In this document: positions 11,084 to 22,857 of the stretch, piece after piece
Numbering within the stretch: the stretch's first letter is position 1
Layout of the letters: every line of letters starts with the position of its first letter
Source: Amycolatopsis bartoniae
Lineage (GTDB): Bacteria; Actinomycetota; Actinomycetes; Mycobacteriales; Pseudonocardiaceae
Assembly (NCBI RefSeq): GCF_014191255.1
Contig: NZ_JACHWH010000002.1
Span: forward strand, 930,001-994,000
DNA length: 64,000 nucleotides
Direction of reading: 5' to 3'
The notes under the pieces: generated by a model
What the model saw: the letters and a program-made list of their open reading frames with translations, nothing else
Told to the model about the DNA's origin: nothing
Databases searched by the model: none
Program-made: the position numbers and the translations under genes

Positions 11084-12798
11084 TGGCTTTCACGGTGTGG
11101 GCGCCGGGGCAGGACCGTGTCCGGGTGCGGGTCGACGGCGCCGACCACGACATGACCCTGCGCGACGGCGACTGGTGGTACTCCGACGCGACGGGCACGG
11201 ACTACGCGTTCCTGCTGGGCGAGGACGAGGAGCCGTTGCCGGATCCGCGTTCGCGGTGGCAGCCCGAGGGCGTGCACGGGCCTTCGCGGGTGTACGACCA
11301 CGGCGCGTTCTCCTGGACCGACCAGTCGTGGACGGGCCGGGCCCTGCCGGGCGGGGTGCTGTACGAGCTGCACGTCGGCACGTTCACCGAGGGCGGCACG
11401 TTCGACTCGGCGATCGAGCGCCTCGACCACCTCGTCGACCTCGGGATCACGTTCGTCGAGGTGCTGCCGGTGAACTCGTTCGACGGCACCGCGGGCTGGG
11501 GTTACGACGGGGTGCTGTGGGGCGCGGTGCACGAGCCGTACGGCGGGCCCGACGGGTTCAAGCGGTTCGTCGACGCCTGCCACGCGCGCGGGCTGGCCGT
11601 GGTGCTCGACGTGGTCTACAACCACCTGGGCCCGTCGGGCGCGTACCTCGACCGGTTCGGGCCGTACTTCGCGGGGCAGAACGACTGGGGCCCGGGGCTC
11701 AACCTGGACGGCGAGGGCTCCGACGAGGTCCGCCGGTACGTGATCGACAACGCGCTGGGCTGGCTGCGGGACTTCCACGTCGACGCGCTGCGGCTGGACG
11801 CGGTGCACGCGTTGAGCGACCGCCGGGCCACGCACCTGCTGGAGGAGCTGGCACGGGAGGTGGAAGCGCTTTCCGCCGCCGTGTGCCGTCCGCTGACGCT
11901 GATCGCCGAGTCGGACCTCAACGACCCGAAGCTGGTGCTGTCGCGGGAGGCCCACGGGTACGGGCTGCACGCGCAGTGGTCGGACGACCTGCACCACGCG
12001 CTGCACGTGGCGTTGTCGGGCGAGACGAGCGGGTACTACGCGGACTTCGCGGCGCCGGGCGCGCTGGCCCGGACGCTCAAGGAGGTCTTCTTCCACGCCG
12101 GCACGTGGTCGTCCTTCCGCGGCCGCACGCACGGGCGGCCGGTGGACACGCGGACGGTGCCGGGGCACCGGTTCCTGGCGTACCTGCAGAACCACGACCA
12201 GATCGGCAACCGCGCGACGGGCGACCGCCTGTCGGCGACGGTGTCCCCCGGCCTGCTCGCGTGCGGGGCGGCGATCGTGTTCTGCTCGCCGTACACGCCG
12301 ATGATCTTCATGGGCGAGGAGTGGGCGGCGAGCACGCCGTGGCAGTTCTTCGCGTCGTTCCCCGATCCCGAGCTGGCGGAGGCGGTGCGGACGGGCCGGC
12401 GGCGGGAGTTCTCGCGGCACGGGTGGGGCGAGTCGGAGGTGCCGGACCCGATCGACCCGGCGACGGTGGAGCGGTCGCGGCTGCGCTGGGTGGAGGTGGC
12501 CGAGCCGGGGCACCGGGAGGTGCTGGAGCTGTACCGGTCGCTGATCCGGCTGCGGCGGGAGTGGCCGGCGCTGGCGGACCCGCACCTGGACCGCCTGGAG
12601 GTCCGCGCGGAGGGCTCGTGGCTGCTGCTGTACCGCGGCTCCCTGCGGCTGGCGTGCAACCTCGGCCCGGAACCGGTGACCATCCCGTTGGACGGCGAGG
12701 CCGCGCAGGTACTGCTGTCGTGGGGCGAGGCGACGGCGACGGGCGCGACGGCGACGCTGCCCCCGGAGTCCTTCGCGCTGGTGGAGCTGCTCGATTGA
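11083..12798 (+). CDS. treZ: Maltooligosyltrehalose trehalohydrolase
   Basis: This enzyme releases free trehalose from the maltooligosyl-trehalose made by TreY. The 571-residue product has a small N-terminal beta-sandwich (CBM48/E-set, ~1-90) that starts directly at [18 protein letters not shown]13 barrel follows, with VVLDVVYNHLGPSG (~175), VDALRLDAVHAL (~230, nucleophile), LIAESDLNDPKL (~268) and LQNHDQIGNRATGDRLS (~368). These residues match TreZ rather than GlgB. The ATG lies within the treY stop (TGATG) and GGAGATTG provides the ribosome site. The gene is slightly shorter than many TreZ. The 68-bp gap to the second glgX is relatively A/T-rich around 12806-12815 and could hold a fresh promoter. 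Confidence 0.93.
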   Translation: MAFTVWAPGQDRVRVRVDGADHDMTLRDGDWWYSDATGTDYAFLLGEDEEPLPDPRSRWQPEGVHGPSRVYDHGAFSWTDQSWTGRALPGGVLYELHVGTFTEGGTFDSAIERLDHLVDLGITFVEVLPVNSFDGTAGWGYDGVLWGAVHEPYGGPDGFKRFVDACHARGLAVVLDVVYNHLGPSGAYLDRFGPYFAGQNDWGPGLNLDGEGSDEVRRYVIDNALGWLRDFHVDALRLDAVHALSDRRATHLLEELAREVEALSAAVCRPLTLIAESDLNDPKLVLSREAHGYGLHAQWSDDLHHALHVALSGETSGYYADFAAPGALARTLKEVFFHAGTWSSFRGRTHGRPVDTRTVPGHRFLAYLQNHDQIGNRATGDRLSATVSPGLLACGAAIVFCSPYTPMIFMGEEWAASTPWQFFASFPDPELAEAVRTGRRREFSRHGWGESEVPDPIDPATVERSRLRWVEVAEPGHREVLELYRSLIRLRREWPALADPHLDRLEVRAEGSWLLLYRGSLRLACNLGPEPVTIPLDGEAAQVLLSWGEATATGATATLPPESFALVELLD

Positions 12799-12866
12799 GC
12801 ATCTCCAAAAATAACTCCTGAGCTGCGGATGTGCGAAATGTCGGGGGAGGCTGGGAAGATCGGAAG

Positions 12867-14993
12867 ATGGCCATCCCACCGTCAGCAGCCGACACCGCAG
12901 TCCTCGCCGGCCGCCCCTTCCCGCTGGGCGCGCACCCCGAAGGGGGTGGCGTCCGCTTCGCCGTGACCTCGAACGTCGCGGAGGCGGTGGAGGTGTGCCT
13001 GATCTCCGACGACGGCTCCGAGCGCCGCGTGGAGCTGACCGAGCGCACCTTCGGCGTGTGGCACGGCCTGGTCCCCGGCGTCACCTCCGGCCAGAAGTAC
13101 GGCTACCGCGTCCACGGCCCGTACGCGCCGCAGCGCGGGCTGCGCTGCAACCCCGCGAAGCTCCTCGTCGACCCGTACGCCACGCACATCACCGGCGCGC
13201 TCACCGACCTCGACGCCGCGCTCGGGTACGTCGGCGACCCGATGCACGGCAAAATCTCCAAAGTGGACTCGCTCGGCAGCGTCCCGCTGTCGGTCGTCGG
13301 CTCGCACGGCGGGCCCGACACCGGCGTCAAGCCGGAGGTGCCGTTCGAGGAGTCGGTGATCTACGAGCTGCACGTCAAGGGCTACACGCAACAGCACCCG
13401 TTCGTCCCGGAGCACCTGCGCGGCACGTACCTCGGCATCGCGCACCCGGTGGTGATCGAGCACCTGGTGCGCCTCGGCGTCACCGCCGTCGAACTGCTGC
13501 CCGTGCACTGGTTCACCGAGGAGCCGTACCTCGTGCGCACCGGCCGCCGCAACTACTGGGGCTACTCCCCGCTCGGCTACTTCGCCCCGCACGCCGGGTA
13601 CGCGAGCGAACCGGGCCGCGAGGTCGAGGAGTTCCGCACCATGGTCGCCGCGCTGCACGCGGTGAACATCGAGGTGATCATGGACGTCGTCTTCAACCAC
13701 ACGTGCGAAGGCGGCTTCGAAGGCCCCACCCTGAGTTTCCGCGGCCTCGACGCGCCCGCCTACTACCTGCACGGCCCCCGCGGCGGCGGCTTCGACCTCA
13801 CCGGCTGCGGCAACACCCTCGAAGCCGGCTCCCCCACCGTGATCAGGCTGGTCACCGACTCGCTGCGCTACTGGGCCACCGAGATGGGTGTCGACGGCTT
13901 CCGCTTCGACCTCGCCAGCACGCTCGGCCGCCCGCACGGCGGCGCGTTCGACCGCGACTCGGCGATGCTCACGGCCATCACCACCGACCCGGTCCTGTCG
14001 CGCTGCAAGCTGATCGCCGAACCGTGGGACGTCACGGGCGAGGGCTACCGCGTCGGCGACTTCGGCGCGCAGTGGGCCGAGTGGAACGGCCGCTACCGCG
14101 ACACCGTGCGCGACTTCTGGCGCGGCGCGGTCCGGGTCGACGACCTCGCGTTCCGGCTGTCCGGCTCGTCCGACCTCTACGACCACAACCTGCGCCGCCC
14201 GTGGCAGTCGATCAACTTCGTCACCGCCCACGACGGTTTCACGCTGCGGGACCTGGTGTCGTACAACGGCAAGCACAACGAGGCCAACGGCGAGGACAAC
14301 CGGGACGGCAGCAACGACAACCGCTCCTGGAACCACGGCGTCGAGGGCCCGACGGACGACCCGGACATCACCGCGCTGCGTGCCCGCCAGGCCCGCAACA
14401 TCCTCGCCACGCTCCTGCTGTCCACCGGCACCCCGATGATCGTCGCGGGCGACGACCTGTGGCGCACCCAGCACGGCAACAACAACGCCTACTGCCTCGA
14501 CGACGAGACGTCCTGGCTCGACTGGGCGGGCGGCGAGGACGCCGAGGCGATGCTCGCGTTCGCCCGCCGCGTGATCCACCTGCGTGCGGACAGCCCGGCG
14601 CTGCGCCAGCCGCAGTTCTTCGAGGGCCGCAAGACGCCCACGGGCAAACCGGACCTGATCTGGCTGCGTCCCGACGGGACGGAGATGACCGAGAAGGACT
14701 GGTTCGACGACGACCGCCGGACGCTCGGCATGTGGATCGACGGTTCCAACAGCCAGTCCCGCACCCGGGCGGGCGAGCTGATCCCGGACCACTCCTGGTT
14801 GCTGTGGCTGCATTCCGGCGACGAACCGGTGGAGATCACGCTGCCCGCGGAGGAGTACGGGCCGTCGTTCAAGCCGACGCTCGACACCAGCTGCCCCGAC
14901 GGCGACCCGGCGCGCGTCGAGCCGCTCAAGCCCGGCGACACCCTCACCCTCACCTCGCGGTCCCTGCTGCTGTTGCGCGCACCGCGCCGGTGA
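12867..14993 (+). CDS. glgX: Glycogen debranching enzyme GlgX (second copy)
   Basis: This second isoamylase-type debranching enzyme has 708 residues. The architecture is as in the first copy: N-terminal CBM48-like region, then GH13 signatures IEVIMDVVFNHTCEG (~269), [14 protein letters not shown] (~345), [19 protein letters not shown] (~384) and [20 protein letters not shown] (~450). The two proteins share the family motifs but differ widely elsewhere, so this is an old paralogue and not a recent duplication. The ATG at 12867 is chosen because homology begins at GRPFPLGAHP; an in-frame ATG at 12831 is less likely. It lies between treZ (68 bp) and glgE (192 bp). Its job may be tuned to GlgE-made glucan; this is inference from position. 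Confidence 0.9.
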   Translation: MAIPPSAADTAVLAGRPFPLGAHPEGGGVRFAVTSNVAEAVEVCLISDDGSERRVELTERTFGVWHGLVPGVTSGQKYGYRVHGPYAPQRGLRCNPAKLLVDPYATHITGALTDLDAALGYVGDPMHGKISKVDSLGSVPLSVVGSHGGPDTGVKPEVPFEESVIYELHVKGYTQQHPFVPEHLRGTYLGIAHPVVIEHLVRLGVTAVELLPVHWFTEEPYLVRTGRRNYWGYSPLGYFAPHAGYASEPGREVEEFRTMVAALHAVNIEVIMDVVFNHTCEGGFEGPTLSFRGLDAPAYYLHGPRGGGFDLTGCGNTLEAGSPTVIRLVTDSLRYWATEMGVDGFRFDLASTLGRPHGGAFDRDSAMLTAITTDPVLSRCKLIAEPWDVTGEGYRVGDFGAQWAEWNGRYRDTVRDFWRGAVRVDDLAFRLSGSSDLYDHNLRRPWQSINFVTAHDGFTLRDLVSYNGKHNEANGEDNRDGSNDNRSWNHGVEGPTDDPDITALRARQARNILATLLLSTGTPMIVAGDDLWRTQHGNNNAYCLDDETSWLDWAGGEDAEAMLAFARRVIHLRADSPALRQPQFFEGRKTPTGKPDLIWLRPDGTEMTEKDWFDDDRRTLGMWIDGSNSQSRTRAGELIPDHSWLLWLHSGDEPVEITLPAEEYGPSFKPTLDTSCPDGDPARVEPLKPGDTLTLTSRSLLLLRAPRR

Positions 14994-15185
14994 CGCCTGG
15001 GTTACCAGTCGGCGCGGGCACTGGACAGGAGTCGCCCGGCGTCCCAAAGTGGCAACCGATAGGTTTGCGCTTGTCCGCAGCCGGGTACCACCTGCCGAGG
15101 ACCTGTTCCCGGTCTTGAAAATCTTCACCCACAGGCTGCGGCTTCCGCGCATCACACACGCACATCAAGGGAAGGGGCGCTGCCG

Positions 15186-17165
<1,980 letters not shown>

Positions 17166-17191
17166 CACGGAACGAGCAGGAGGGCACCCCC

Positions 17192-17257
17192 GTGCCGGCG
17201 AGGCGCACGGGGGTGGCGGGGACGTACCCGGATTTCAGGTGGGACGAGGTGGAGTGA
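17192..17257 (+). CDS. 21-codon mini-ORF between glgE and treS
   Basis: A GTG at 17192 with a strong ribosome site (AGGAGGG, about eight bases upstream) opens a 21-residue frame that ends FRWDEVE and stops at 17255-17257. The stop TGA overlaps the ATG of the next mini-ORF (TGATG). No homology is recognised. It may be a coupling or leader peptide. Whether it is translated is unproven, but the ribosome site and the perfect stop/start overlap are visible. Confidence 0.4.
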   Translation: MPARRTGVAGTYPDFRWDEVE

Positions 17258-17402
17258 TGGTTGAAGAACCCCGGCCCGACGCGGCACTCGGGCTGCATCG
17301 AAGCGAGCCCTCACACCGGCGAGCAACGCACCACAGCAACAACAGTCGGGACGAGGTGGAGTGATGGTTGAAGAACCCCGGCCCGACGCGGCACTCGGGC
17401 TG
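17241..17402 (+). repeat. 55-bp perfect direct repeat covering the treS ribosome site and start
   Basis: Positions 17241-17295 and 17348-17402 are identical over 55 bp. Each copy contains GAGGTGGAG, an ATG (17257 and 17364) and the first 13 codons of treS. The spacing is 107 bp. Weaker similarity continues past the end of each copy (CCTCACACCGGCGAG versus CCTCATACCGGTGAG), so the ancestral duplicated unit was longer. Confidence 0.95.
17257..17364 (+). CDS. 35-codon mini-ORF, decayed duplicate of the treS N-terminus
   Basis: This ORF starts in the first copy of a 55-bp repeat, so its first 13 residues ([13 protein letters not shown]) are identical to those of TreS. It then diverges and ends RDEVE, stopping at 17362-17364. 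The stop TGA shares its last base with the treS ATG (TGATG). The copies are offset by 107 bp, which is not a multiple of three. The first copy therefore cannot read through into treS and acts instead as a coupled upstream ORF. Traces of the treS sequence PHTGE persist in another frame of this copy. Confidence 0.45.
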   Translation: MVEEPRPDAALGLHRSEPSHRRATHHSNNSRDEVE

Positions 17403-19175
17403 GACGGGGTGCCTCATACCGGTGAGGCGATGACCGAAGAAGGCATGCTGGTCGAACCCCAGGCCGACGACTTCCAGTCGGCGAAACAGGCTCCCAGCAA
17501 CCCCATGTGGTACAAGGGCGCCGTCTTCTACGAGGTGCTGGTGCGCGCCTTCACCGACTCCAACGGTGACGGCACCGGCGACCTGCGGGGCCTGGCCGGG
17601 CGGCTGGACTACCTCGAATGGCTCGGGGTGGACTGCCTGTGGCTGCCCCCGTTCTACGCCTCGCCGCTGCGCGACGGCGGCTACGACATCTCCGACTTCC
17701 GCGCGGTGCTGCCCGAGTTCGGCACCGTGGAGGACTTCGTCTACCTGCTGGACGAGGCGCACAAGCGGGGCATCAGGGTGATCACCGACCTGGTGCTCAA
17801 CCACACCTCGGACATGCACCCGTGGTTCCAGCAGTCCCGCACCGATCCCGACGGGCCGTACGGCGACTTCTACGTGTGGAGCGACGACGACTCCCGCTAC
17901 GCCGACGCCCGCATCATCTTCGTCGACACCGAGACCTCCAACTGGACCTACGACCCGGTGCGCGGCCAGTTCTACTGGCACCGGTTCTTCAGCCACCAGC
18001 CCGACCTCAACTACGAGAACCCCGCCGTGCAGGAGGCGATGATCGACGTCCTGCGGTTCTGGCTGAACCTGGGCATCGACGGATTCCGCCTGGACGCCGT
18101 GCCGTACCTGTTCGAGCAGGAGGGCACCAACTGCGAGAACCTGCCGCGCACGCACGAGTTCCTCAAACGCTGCCGCAAGGTGGTCGACGACGAGTACCCG
18201 GGCCGCGTGCTGCTGGCCGAGGCGAACCAGTGGCCCTCCGACGTCGTGGAGTACTTCGGCGACCCGGCCACCGGCGGCGACGAGTGCCACATGGCGTTCC
18301 ACTTCCCGCTGATGCCACGCATCTTCATGGCGGTGCGCCGGGAGTCCCGCTTCCCGATCTCCGAGATCCTCGCCCAGACCCCGAAGATCCCCGACAACAG
18401 CCAGTGGGGCATCTTCCTGCGCAACCACGACGAGCTGACGCTCGAAATGGTCAGCGACGAAGAGCGCGACTACATGTACTCGGAGTACGCCAAGGACCCG
18501 CGGATGAAGGCCAACATCGGCATCCGCCGGCGCCTGGCCCCGCTGCTGGAGAACGACCGGAACCAGCTCGAACTGTTCACGGCCATGCTGCTGTCCCTCC
18601 CGGGCTCGCCCGTCCTGTACTACGGTGACGAGATCGGCATGGGCGACAACATCTGGCTGGGTGACCGCGACGCGGTGCGCACACCCATGCAGTGGACCCC
18701 GGACCGGAACGCGGGCTTCTCCTCGTGCGACCCGGGCCGGATCTACCTGCCGGTCATCATGGACCCCATCTACGGCTACCAGGCCATCAACGTGGAGGCG
18801 CAACGCGACAGCGCTTCCTCGCTGCTCAACTGGACCCGGCGGATGATCGAGGTGCGCAAGCAGCACCACGCGTTCGCCGAGGGCGAGTTCGTCGAGCTCG
18901 GCGGGTCCAACCCGAGCGTGCTGGCGTACAAGCGCACGTGGACGAGGCCCGACGGACGGCAGGACGTGGTCCTGTGCGTGAACAACCTGTCCCGGTTCCC
19001 GCAGCCGGTGGAGCTGAACCTGGCCGAGCACGAGGGCTGCACGCCGATGGAGCTCACCGGAGGCGTGCTGTTCCCCGACATCGGGGAGCTGCCGTACCTG
19101 CTCACCCTGCCCGGCCACGGGTTCTACTGGTTCCAGCTGCTGGACGAGGACGCGAAGGCGAGGCGAGGTGACTGA
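17364..19175 (+). CDS. treS: Trehalose synthase / maltose alpha-D-glucosyltransferase
   Basis: TreS interconverts trehalose and maltose; with maltokinase it feeds maltose-1-phosphate to GlgE. The 603-residue product has a polar ~45-residue N-terminus and then [22 protein letters not shown]13_16 signatures follow: [12 protein letters not shown] (~137), [18 protein letters not shown] (~235, nucleophile), [19 protein letters not shown] (~278, acid/base) and [12 protein letters not shown] (~351). Similarity to mycobacterial TreS is very high. The ATG at 17364 lies in the second copy of the 55-bp repeat, behind GAGGTGGAG. Maltokinase starts two bases after the stop, as in the usual TreS-Pep2 arrangement in which the two enzymes form a complex. 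Confidence 0.95.
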   Translation: MVEEPRPDAALGLDGVPHTGEAMTEEGMLVEPQADDFQSAKQAPSNPMWYKGAVFYEVLVRAFTDSNGDGTGDLRGLAGRLDYLEWLGVDCLWLPPFYASPLRDGGYDISDFRAVLPEFGTVEDFVYLLDEAHKRGIRVITDLVLNHTSDMHPWFQQSRTDPDGPYGDFYVWSDDDSRYADARIIFVDTETSNWTYDPVRGQFYWHRFFSHQPDLNYENPAVQEAMIDVLRFWLNLGIDGFRLDAVPYLFEQEGTNCENLPRTHEFLKRCRKVVDDEYPGRVLLAEANQWPSDVVEYFGDPATGGDECHMAFHFPLMPRIFMAVRRESRFPISEILAQTPKIPDNSQWGIFLRNHDELTLEMVSDEERDYMYSEYAKDPRMKANIGIRRRLAPLLENDRNQLELFTAMLLSLPGSPVLYYGDEIGMGDNIWLGDRDAVRTPMQWTPDRNAGFSSCDPGRIYLPVIMDPIYGYQAINVEAQRDSASSLLNWTRRMIEVRKQHHAFAEGEFVELGGSNPSVLAYKRTWTRPDGRQDVVLCVNNLSRFPQPVELNLAEHEGCTPMELTGGVLFPDIGELPYLLTLPGHGFYWFQLLDEDAKARRGD

Positions 19176-19177
19176 CG

Positions 19178-20566
19178 GTGAGCGACCCGGCTGAACTGAT
19201 CGACCCCCTGGTGAGCGAACTTCCGAAATGGCTGCCCACCCAACGGTGGTTCGGTGGGAAGGACCGGCCGATCACCTCGGTCCGGCCGCTGGGCACGACG
19301 GTGCTGCAGGAGGGCGACCCGCTGCTGCTGCACATGATCGTCGAGGTGTACCAGGGCGACCGCATGGCGCCCTACCAGCTGGTGGTCGCCAGCCGGGACC
19401 AGCTCCCGGAGTACCTGGGATCCAGCTGGATCGGCACCGAGCGCGGCCGCCCCTGTTACGAGGCCACCGGCGACGCCGACGTCACCGGCCGGCTGCTGGA
19501 CCTCATCGCGGAGGGCGCGGACGTCGGCTCGCTGAAGTTCCGGCACGAGCCGGGCGCCGAGGTGAAGGGCGGCCTGCGTGGCCGTCCCATCACCTCCGAG
19601 CAGAGCAACACCTCGCTCGTCTACGGCAACTCCTACATCCTCAAGCTGTTCCGCAAGCTGTCGCCGGGTGAGAACCCGGACCTGCTGCTGCACCGCGCGC
19701 TGCAGGAGCAGGGGTGCGAGCACATCGCGCCGCTGCTGGGCAGCATCACCGGCGACCTGTACGGCGAGCCGGCCACGGTCGGGATGCTGCAGCAGTTCAT
19801 CACCGACGCGGTGGACGGCTGGGCCATGGCCACCACGAGCGTGCGCGATCTGATGGCCGACCCGGAGCTGCCGCCGGACCAGGTGGGCGGCGACTTCGCG
19901 GGCGAGTCCCAGCGGCTCGGCCAGGCCGTCGCGAAGGTGCACAACGACCTGCGGCGGGCGCTCGGCGAGCAGGTGGCCGAGGCCGAGCACCTCGACGAGG
20001 TCGTGAAGATCATGCAGGCGCGGCTCGACTCGGTGGCGCAGGTCGTGCCGGAGCTCGCCGAGTACGCGCCCGCGCTGCGGGCGGCGTTCGAGAAGCTGCG
20101 CGAGCTCTCCGGTCCGGTCCCCATGCAGTACATCCACGGCGACCTTCACCTGGGGCAGGTCCTGCGGACGGTCACCGGCTGGCTGCTGCTGGACTTCGAG
20201 GGCGAACCGGCGGCGCCGCTCGCCGAGCGGTCCGCGCTGCGCTCGCCGCTGCGAGACGTGGCGGGCATGTTGCGCTCGTTCGACTACGCGGCGCACCAGA
20301 TGCTGATCGGGCAGCCGGAAGACCCGAAGCTCACCGAACGGGCACTGGAGTGGTCGAGGCGCAACCGGGACGCGTTCTGCGACGGGTACGCCAAGGCCGC
20401 GCCGGAGTCCATCGGAGACCCCCGCTCGCAGGTGCACCTGCTGCGGGCACTGGAACTGGACAAGGCGGTCTACGAGGTCGCCTACGAACACGCGAACCGG
20501 CCGGAGTGGCTCGGCGTGCCGCTCGCGTCGATCGCCCGGATCGCCGAGGAGGCGAGCAACCCGTGA
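19178..20566 (+). CDS. mak: Maltokinase
   Basis: This enzyme phosphorylates maltose with ATP to give maltose-1-phosphate for GlgE. The 462-residue product has the maltokinase N-terminal cap ([18 protein letters not shown], ~16-33). The aminoglycoside-kinase-like C-lobe carries [10 protein letters not shown] (~313, catalytic Asp) and LLDFEGEP (~333, metal-binding Asp). Length and motifs match the M. tuberculosis enzyme, also called Pep2. The GTG start is two bases after treS, and the stop overlaps the glgB GTG (GTGA), so treS-mak-glgB are tightly coupled. No frameshift or missing residue was noted. Confidence 0.93.
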   Translation: MSDPAELIDPLVSELPKWLPTQRWFGGKDRPITSVRPLGTTVLQEGDPLLLHMIVEVYQGDRMAPYQLVVASRDQLPEYLGSSWIGTERGRPCYEATGDADVTGRLLDLIAEGADVGSLKFRHEPGAEVKGGLRGRPITSEQSNTSLVYGNSYILKLFRKLSPGENPDLLLHRALQEQGCEHIAPLLGSITGDLYGEPATVGMLQQFITDAVDGWAMATTSVRDLMADPELPPDQVGGDFAGESQRLGQAVAKVHNDLRRALGEQVAEAEHLDEVVKIMQARLDSVAQVVPELAEYAPALRAAFEKLRELSGPVPMQYIHGDLHLGQVLRTVTGWLLLDFEGEPAAPLAERSALRSPLRDVAGMLRSFDYAAHQMLIGQPEDPKLTERALEWSRRNRDAFCDGYAKAAPESIGDPRSQVHLLRALELDKAVYEVAYEHANRPEWLGVPLASIARIAEEASNP

Positions 20567-22734
20567 CCGAACTGCCCGACGGCGCCCCGGCCCCAGCGGA
20601 CATCGACCGGCTGCTGGACGGGTCGCACCACGATCCGCACTCGGTGCTCGGCGTGCACACCGTCTCCGACCAGGTGGTGGTCCGCGCCTTCCAGCCGCAC
20701 GCCCGGTCTGTCACCGTGGTGGCCGCAGACCACAAGTTCGAGCTGACGCGCGTGGTGGACGGCCTGTTCTCCGGCACGGTGCCCGAGAACCCCGGCGACT
20801 ACCGGCTCGAAGTGGACTTCGACGGGCACGTCGTGGAGGTCGACGACCCGTACCGGTGGCTGCCGACGGTCGGTGAGCTGGACCGGCACCTGATCGGCGA
20901 GGGCAGGCACGAGCGGCTGTGGGACGTGCTGGGCGCGCACGTGCGCCGGTACGACACGCCGCACGGCGTCGTGCGTGGCGTGTCGTTCGCGGTCTGGGCG
21001 CCGACGGCGCGGGGCGTGCGCGTGATCGGCGACTTCAACGGCTGGGACGGGCGGTCGCACATGATGCGCTCGCTCGGCTCCTCGGGCGTGTGGGAGATCT
21101 TCATTCCCGGGCTCGACGCGGGGACCGTCTACAAGTACCGGATCCTCGGCGCGGACGGGCACTGGCACGAGAAGGCCGACCCGCTGGCGTTCGCGACGGA
21201 ACGGCCACCCAAGACGGCGTCGGTGGTCACCGAGTCGTCGTACGAGTGGGGCGACGACGCGTGGCTCGCGCAGCGCGCCGCCACCAACTGGGTCAATGCG
21301 CCGATGAGCATCTACGAGGTGCACCTCGGCTCGTGGCGGCCGGGGCTGGGCTACCGGGAGCTGGCCGACGAGCTGGCGGACTACCTGGAGGAGACGGGCT
21401 TCACGCACGTCGAGCTGCTGCCGGTCGCCGAGCACCCGTTCGGCGGTTCGTGGGGCTACCAGGTGACGTCGTACTACGCGCCGACGTCGCGGTTCGGTTC
21501 GCCGGACGACTTCCGGTACTTCGTGGACCGCCTGCACGAGCGCGGCATCGGCGTGCTGGTGGACTGGGTGCCCGCGCACTTCCCGAAGGACAGCTGGGCG
21601 CTGGCCCGGTTCGACGGGACGCCGTTGTACGAGCACGCGGACCCGCGGCGCGGCGAGCAGCCGGACTGGGGCACGTACGTGTTCGACTTCGGGCGCAACG
21701 AGGTGCGGAACTTCCTGGTGGCCAACGCGCTGTACTGGCTGGAGGAGTTCCACCTGGACGGGCTGCGCGTGGACGCGGTGGCGTCGATGCTGTACCTGGA
21801 CTACTCGCGGCCCGACGGCCAGTGGGTGCCCAACGAGTACGGCGGCCGCGAGAACCTCGACGCGGTGCGGTTCCTGCAGGAGCTGAACGCGACCGTCTAC
21901 AAGCGACACCCGGGTGTCCTGATGGTGGCCGAGGAGTCCACGGCGTGGCCCGGGGTCTCCCGCCCGACCCACCTCGGCGGGCTGGGCTTCGGCTTCAAGT
22001 GGAACATGGGCTGGATGCACGACACGCTGCACTACCTGGCGCACGACCCGGTGCACCGGATGTACCACCACAACGAGATGACGTTCTCGCTGGTGTACGC
22101 GTGGAGCGAGAACTTCGTGCTGCCCCTGTCGCACGACGAAGTGGTGCACGGCAAGGGTTCGCTGTGGGCGCGGATGCCGGGTGACGACTGGAACAAGGCC
22201 GCCGGGGTGCGGTCGTTGCTGGCGTTCATGTGGGCGCACCCTGGCAAGCAGCTGCTGTTCATGGGCGGGGAGTTCGCGCAGGAGCAGGAGTGGTCGGAGG
22301 AGCGTTCGCTGGACTGGCACCTGCTGGAGCAGCCGCTGCACGCCGGCGTGCGCCGGCTGATGGCGGACCTGAACCGGGTGTACAAGGCGTCTCCGGCGTT
22401 GTACAGCGCGGATTCCCGGCCCGAGGGTTTCCAGTGGATCGACGCGAACGACGCGAACAACAACGTGGTGAGCTTCCTGCGCATCGGCGAGGACGGTTCG
22501 CGGCTGGCGTGCGTGGCCAACTTCGCCGGCGGGCCGCATCACAACTACCGGATCGGCCTGCCGGTGGCGGGCCGCTGGCGCGAGGCGGTCAACACGGACG
22601 CGACCGGCTACGGCGGTTCGGGCGTGGGGAACCTCGGCGTGGTGGAGGCGGTGGCCGAGCCCTGGCACGGGATGCCGGCGTCCGCGGTGCTCCAGCTGCC
22701 CCCGGCCGGGGTGCTGTGGCTGGTGCCCGAGTAA
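20563..22734 (+). CDS. glgB: 1,4-alpha-glucan branching enzyme
   Basis: GlgB introduces alpha-1,6 branches into the glucan built by GlgE. The 723-residue product has two N-terminal beta-sandwich domains (N1 ~10-105 and CBM48 ~110-225, [23 protein letters not shown]). Catalytic signatures are [13 protein letters not shown] (~330), [17 protein letters not shown] (~400, nucleophile Asp), [14 protein letters not shown] (~452) and [14 protein letters not shown] (~522). The GTG at 20563 overlaps the maltokinase stop by four bases; the frame is open far upstream but that extension lies inside mak. A strong hairpin 30 bp after the stop probably ends the operon. Confidence 0.95.
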   Translation: MTELPDGAPAPADIDRLLDGSHHDPHSVLGVHTVSDQVVVRAFQPHARSVTVVAADHKFELTRVVDGLFSGTVPENPGDYRLEVDFDGHVVEVDDPYRWLPTVGELDRHLIGEGRHERLWDVLGAHVRRYDTPHGVVRGVSFAVWAPTARGVRVIGDFNGWDGRSHMMRSLGSSGVWEIFIPGLDAGTVYKYRILGADGHWHEKADPLAFATERPPKTASVVTESSYEWGDDAWLAQRAATNWVNAPMSIYEVHLGSWRPGLGYRELADELADYLEETGFTHVELLPVAEHPFGGSWGYQVTSYYAPTSRFGSPDDFRYFVDRLHERGIGVLVDWVPAHFPKDSWALARFDGTPLYEHADPRRGEQPDWGTYVFDFGRNEVRNFLVANALYWLEEFHLDGLRVDAVASMLYLDYSRPDGQWVPNEYGGRENLDAVRFLQELNATVYKRHPGVLMVAEESTAWPGVSRPTHLGGLGFGFKWNMGWMHDTLHYLAHDPVHRMYHHNEMTFSLVYAWSENFVLPLSHDEVVHGKGSLWARMPGDDWNKAAGVRSLLAFMWAHPGKQLLFMGGEFAQEQEWSEERSLDWHLLEQPLHAGVRRLMADLNRVYKASPALYSADSRPEGFQWIDANDANNNVVSFLRIGEDGSRLACVANFAGGPHHNYRIGLPVAGRWREAVNTDATGYGGSGVGNLGVVEAVAEPWHGMPASAVLQLPPAGVLWLVPE

Positions 22735-22764
22735 CCGGGCGTCGTCGGGCGGAATTTCCGGTCC

Positions 22765-22799
22765 CGGCTCGGCACGACGGGGGTCGTCGTGCCGAGCCG
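22765..22799 (+). terminator. Strong hairpin terminator after glgB
   Basis: A perfect 14-bp stem (CGGCTCGGCACGAC and its complement) encloses a 7-base loop, starting 30 bp after the glgB stop. There is no U-tract, as is common for actinobacterial intrinsic terminators. It would end the glgE-treS-mak-glgB transcript. Confidence 0.8.
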
Positions 22800-22857
22800 C
22801 CGGTTCCCGGGTGAGACTGGTGGCGCAAACGATCTCCACCGGCGAAGGGCACTCCCC

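Noticed and set aside
17241-17402. Direct repeat considered as a CRISPR or IS-related repeat
   Set aside because: Only two copies exist, each containing the treS start; there are no spacers, no cas genes and no transposase. A simple tandem duplication explains it.
19714-20562. Extension of glgB upstream to give a ~1006-residue protein
   Set aside because: The extra residues are an out-of-frame reading of the maltokinase gene; the GTG at 20563 overlaps the maltokinase stop and is where homology begins.
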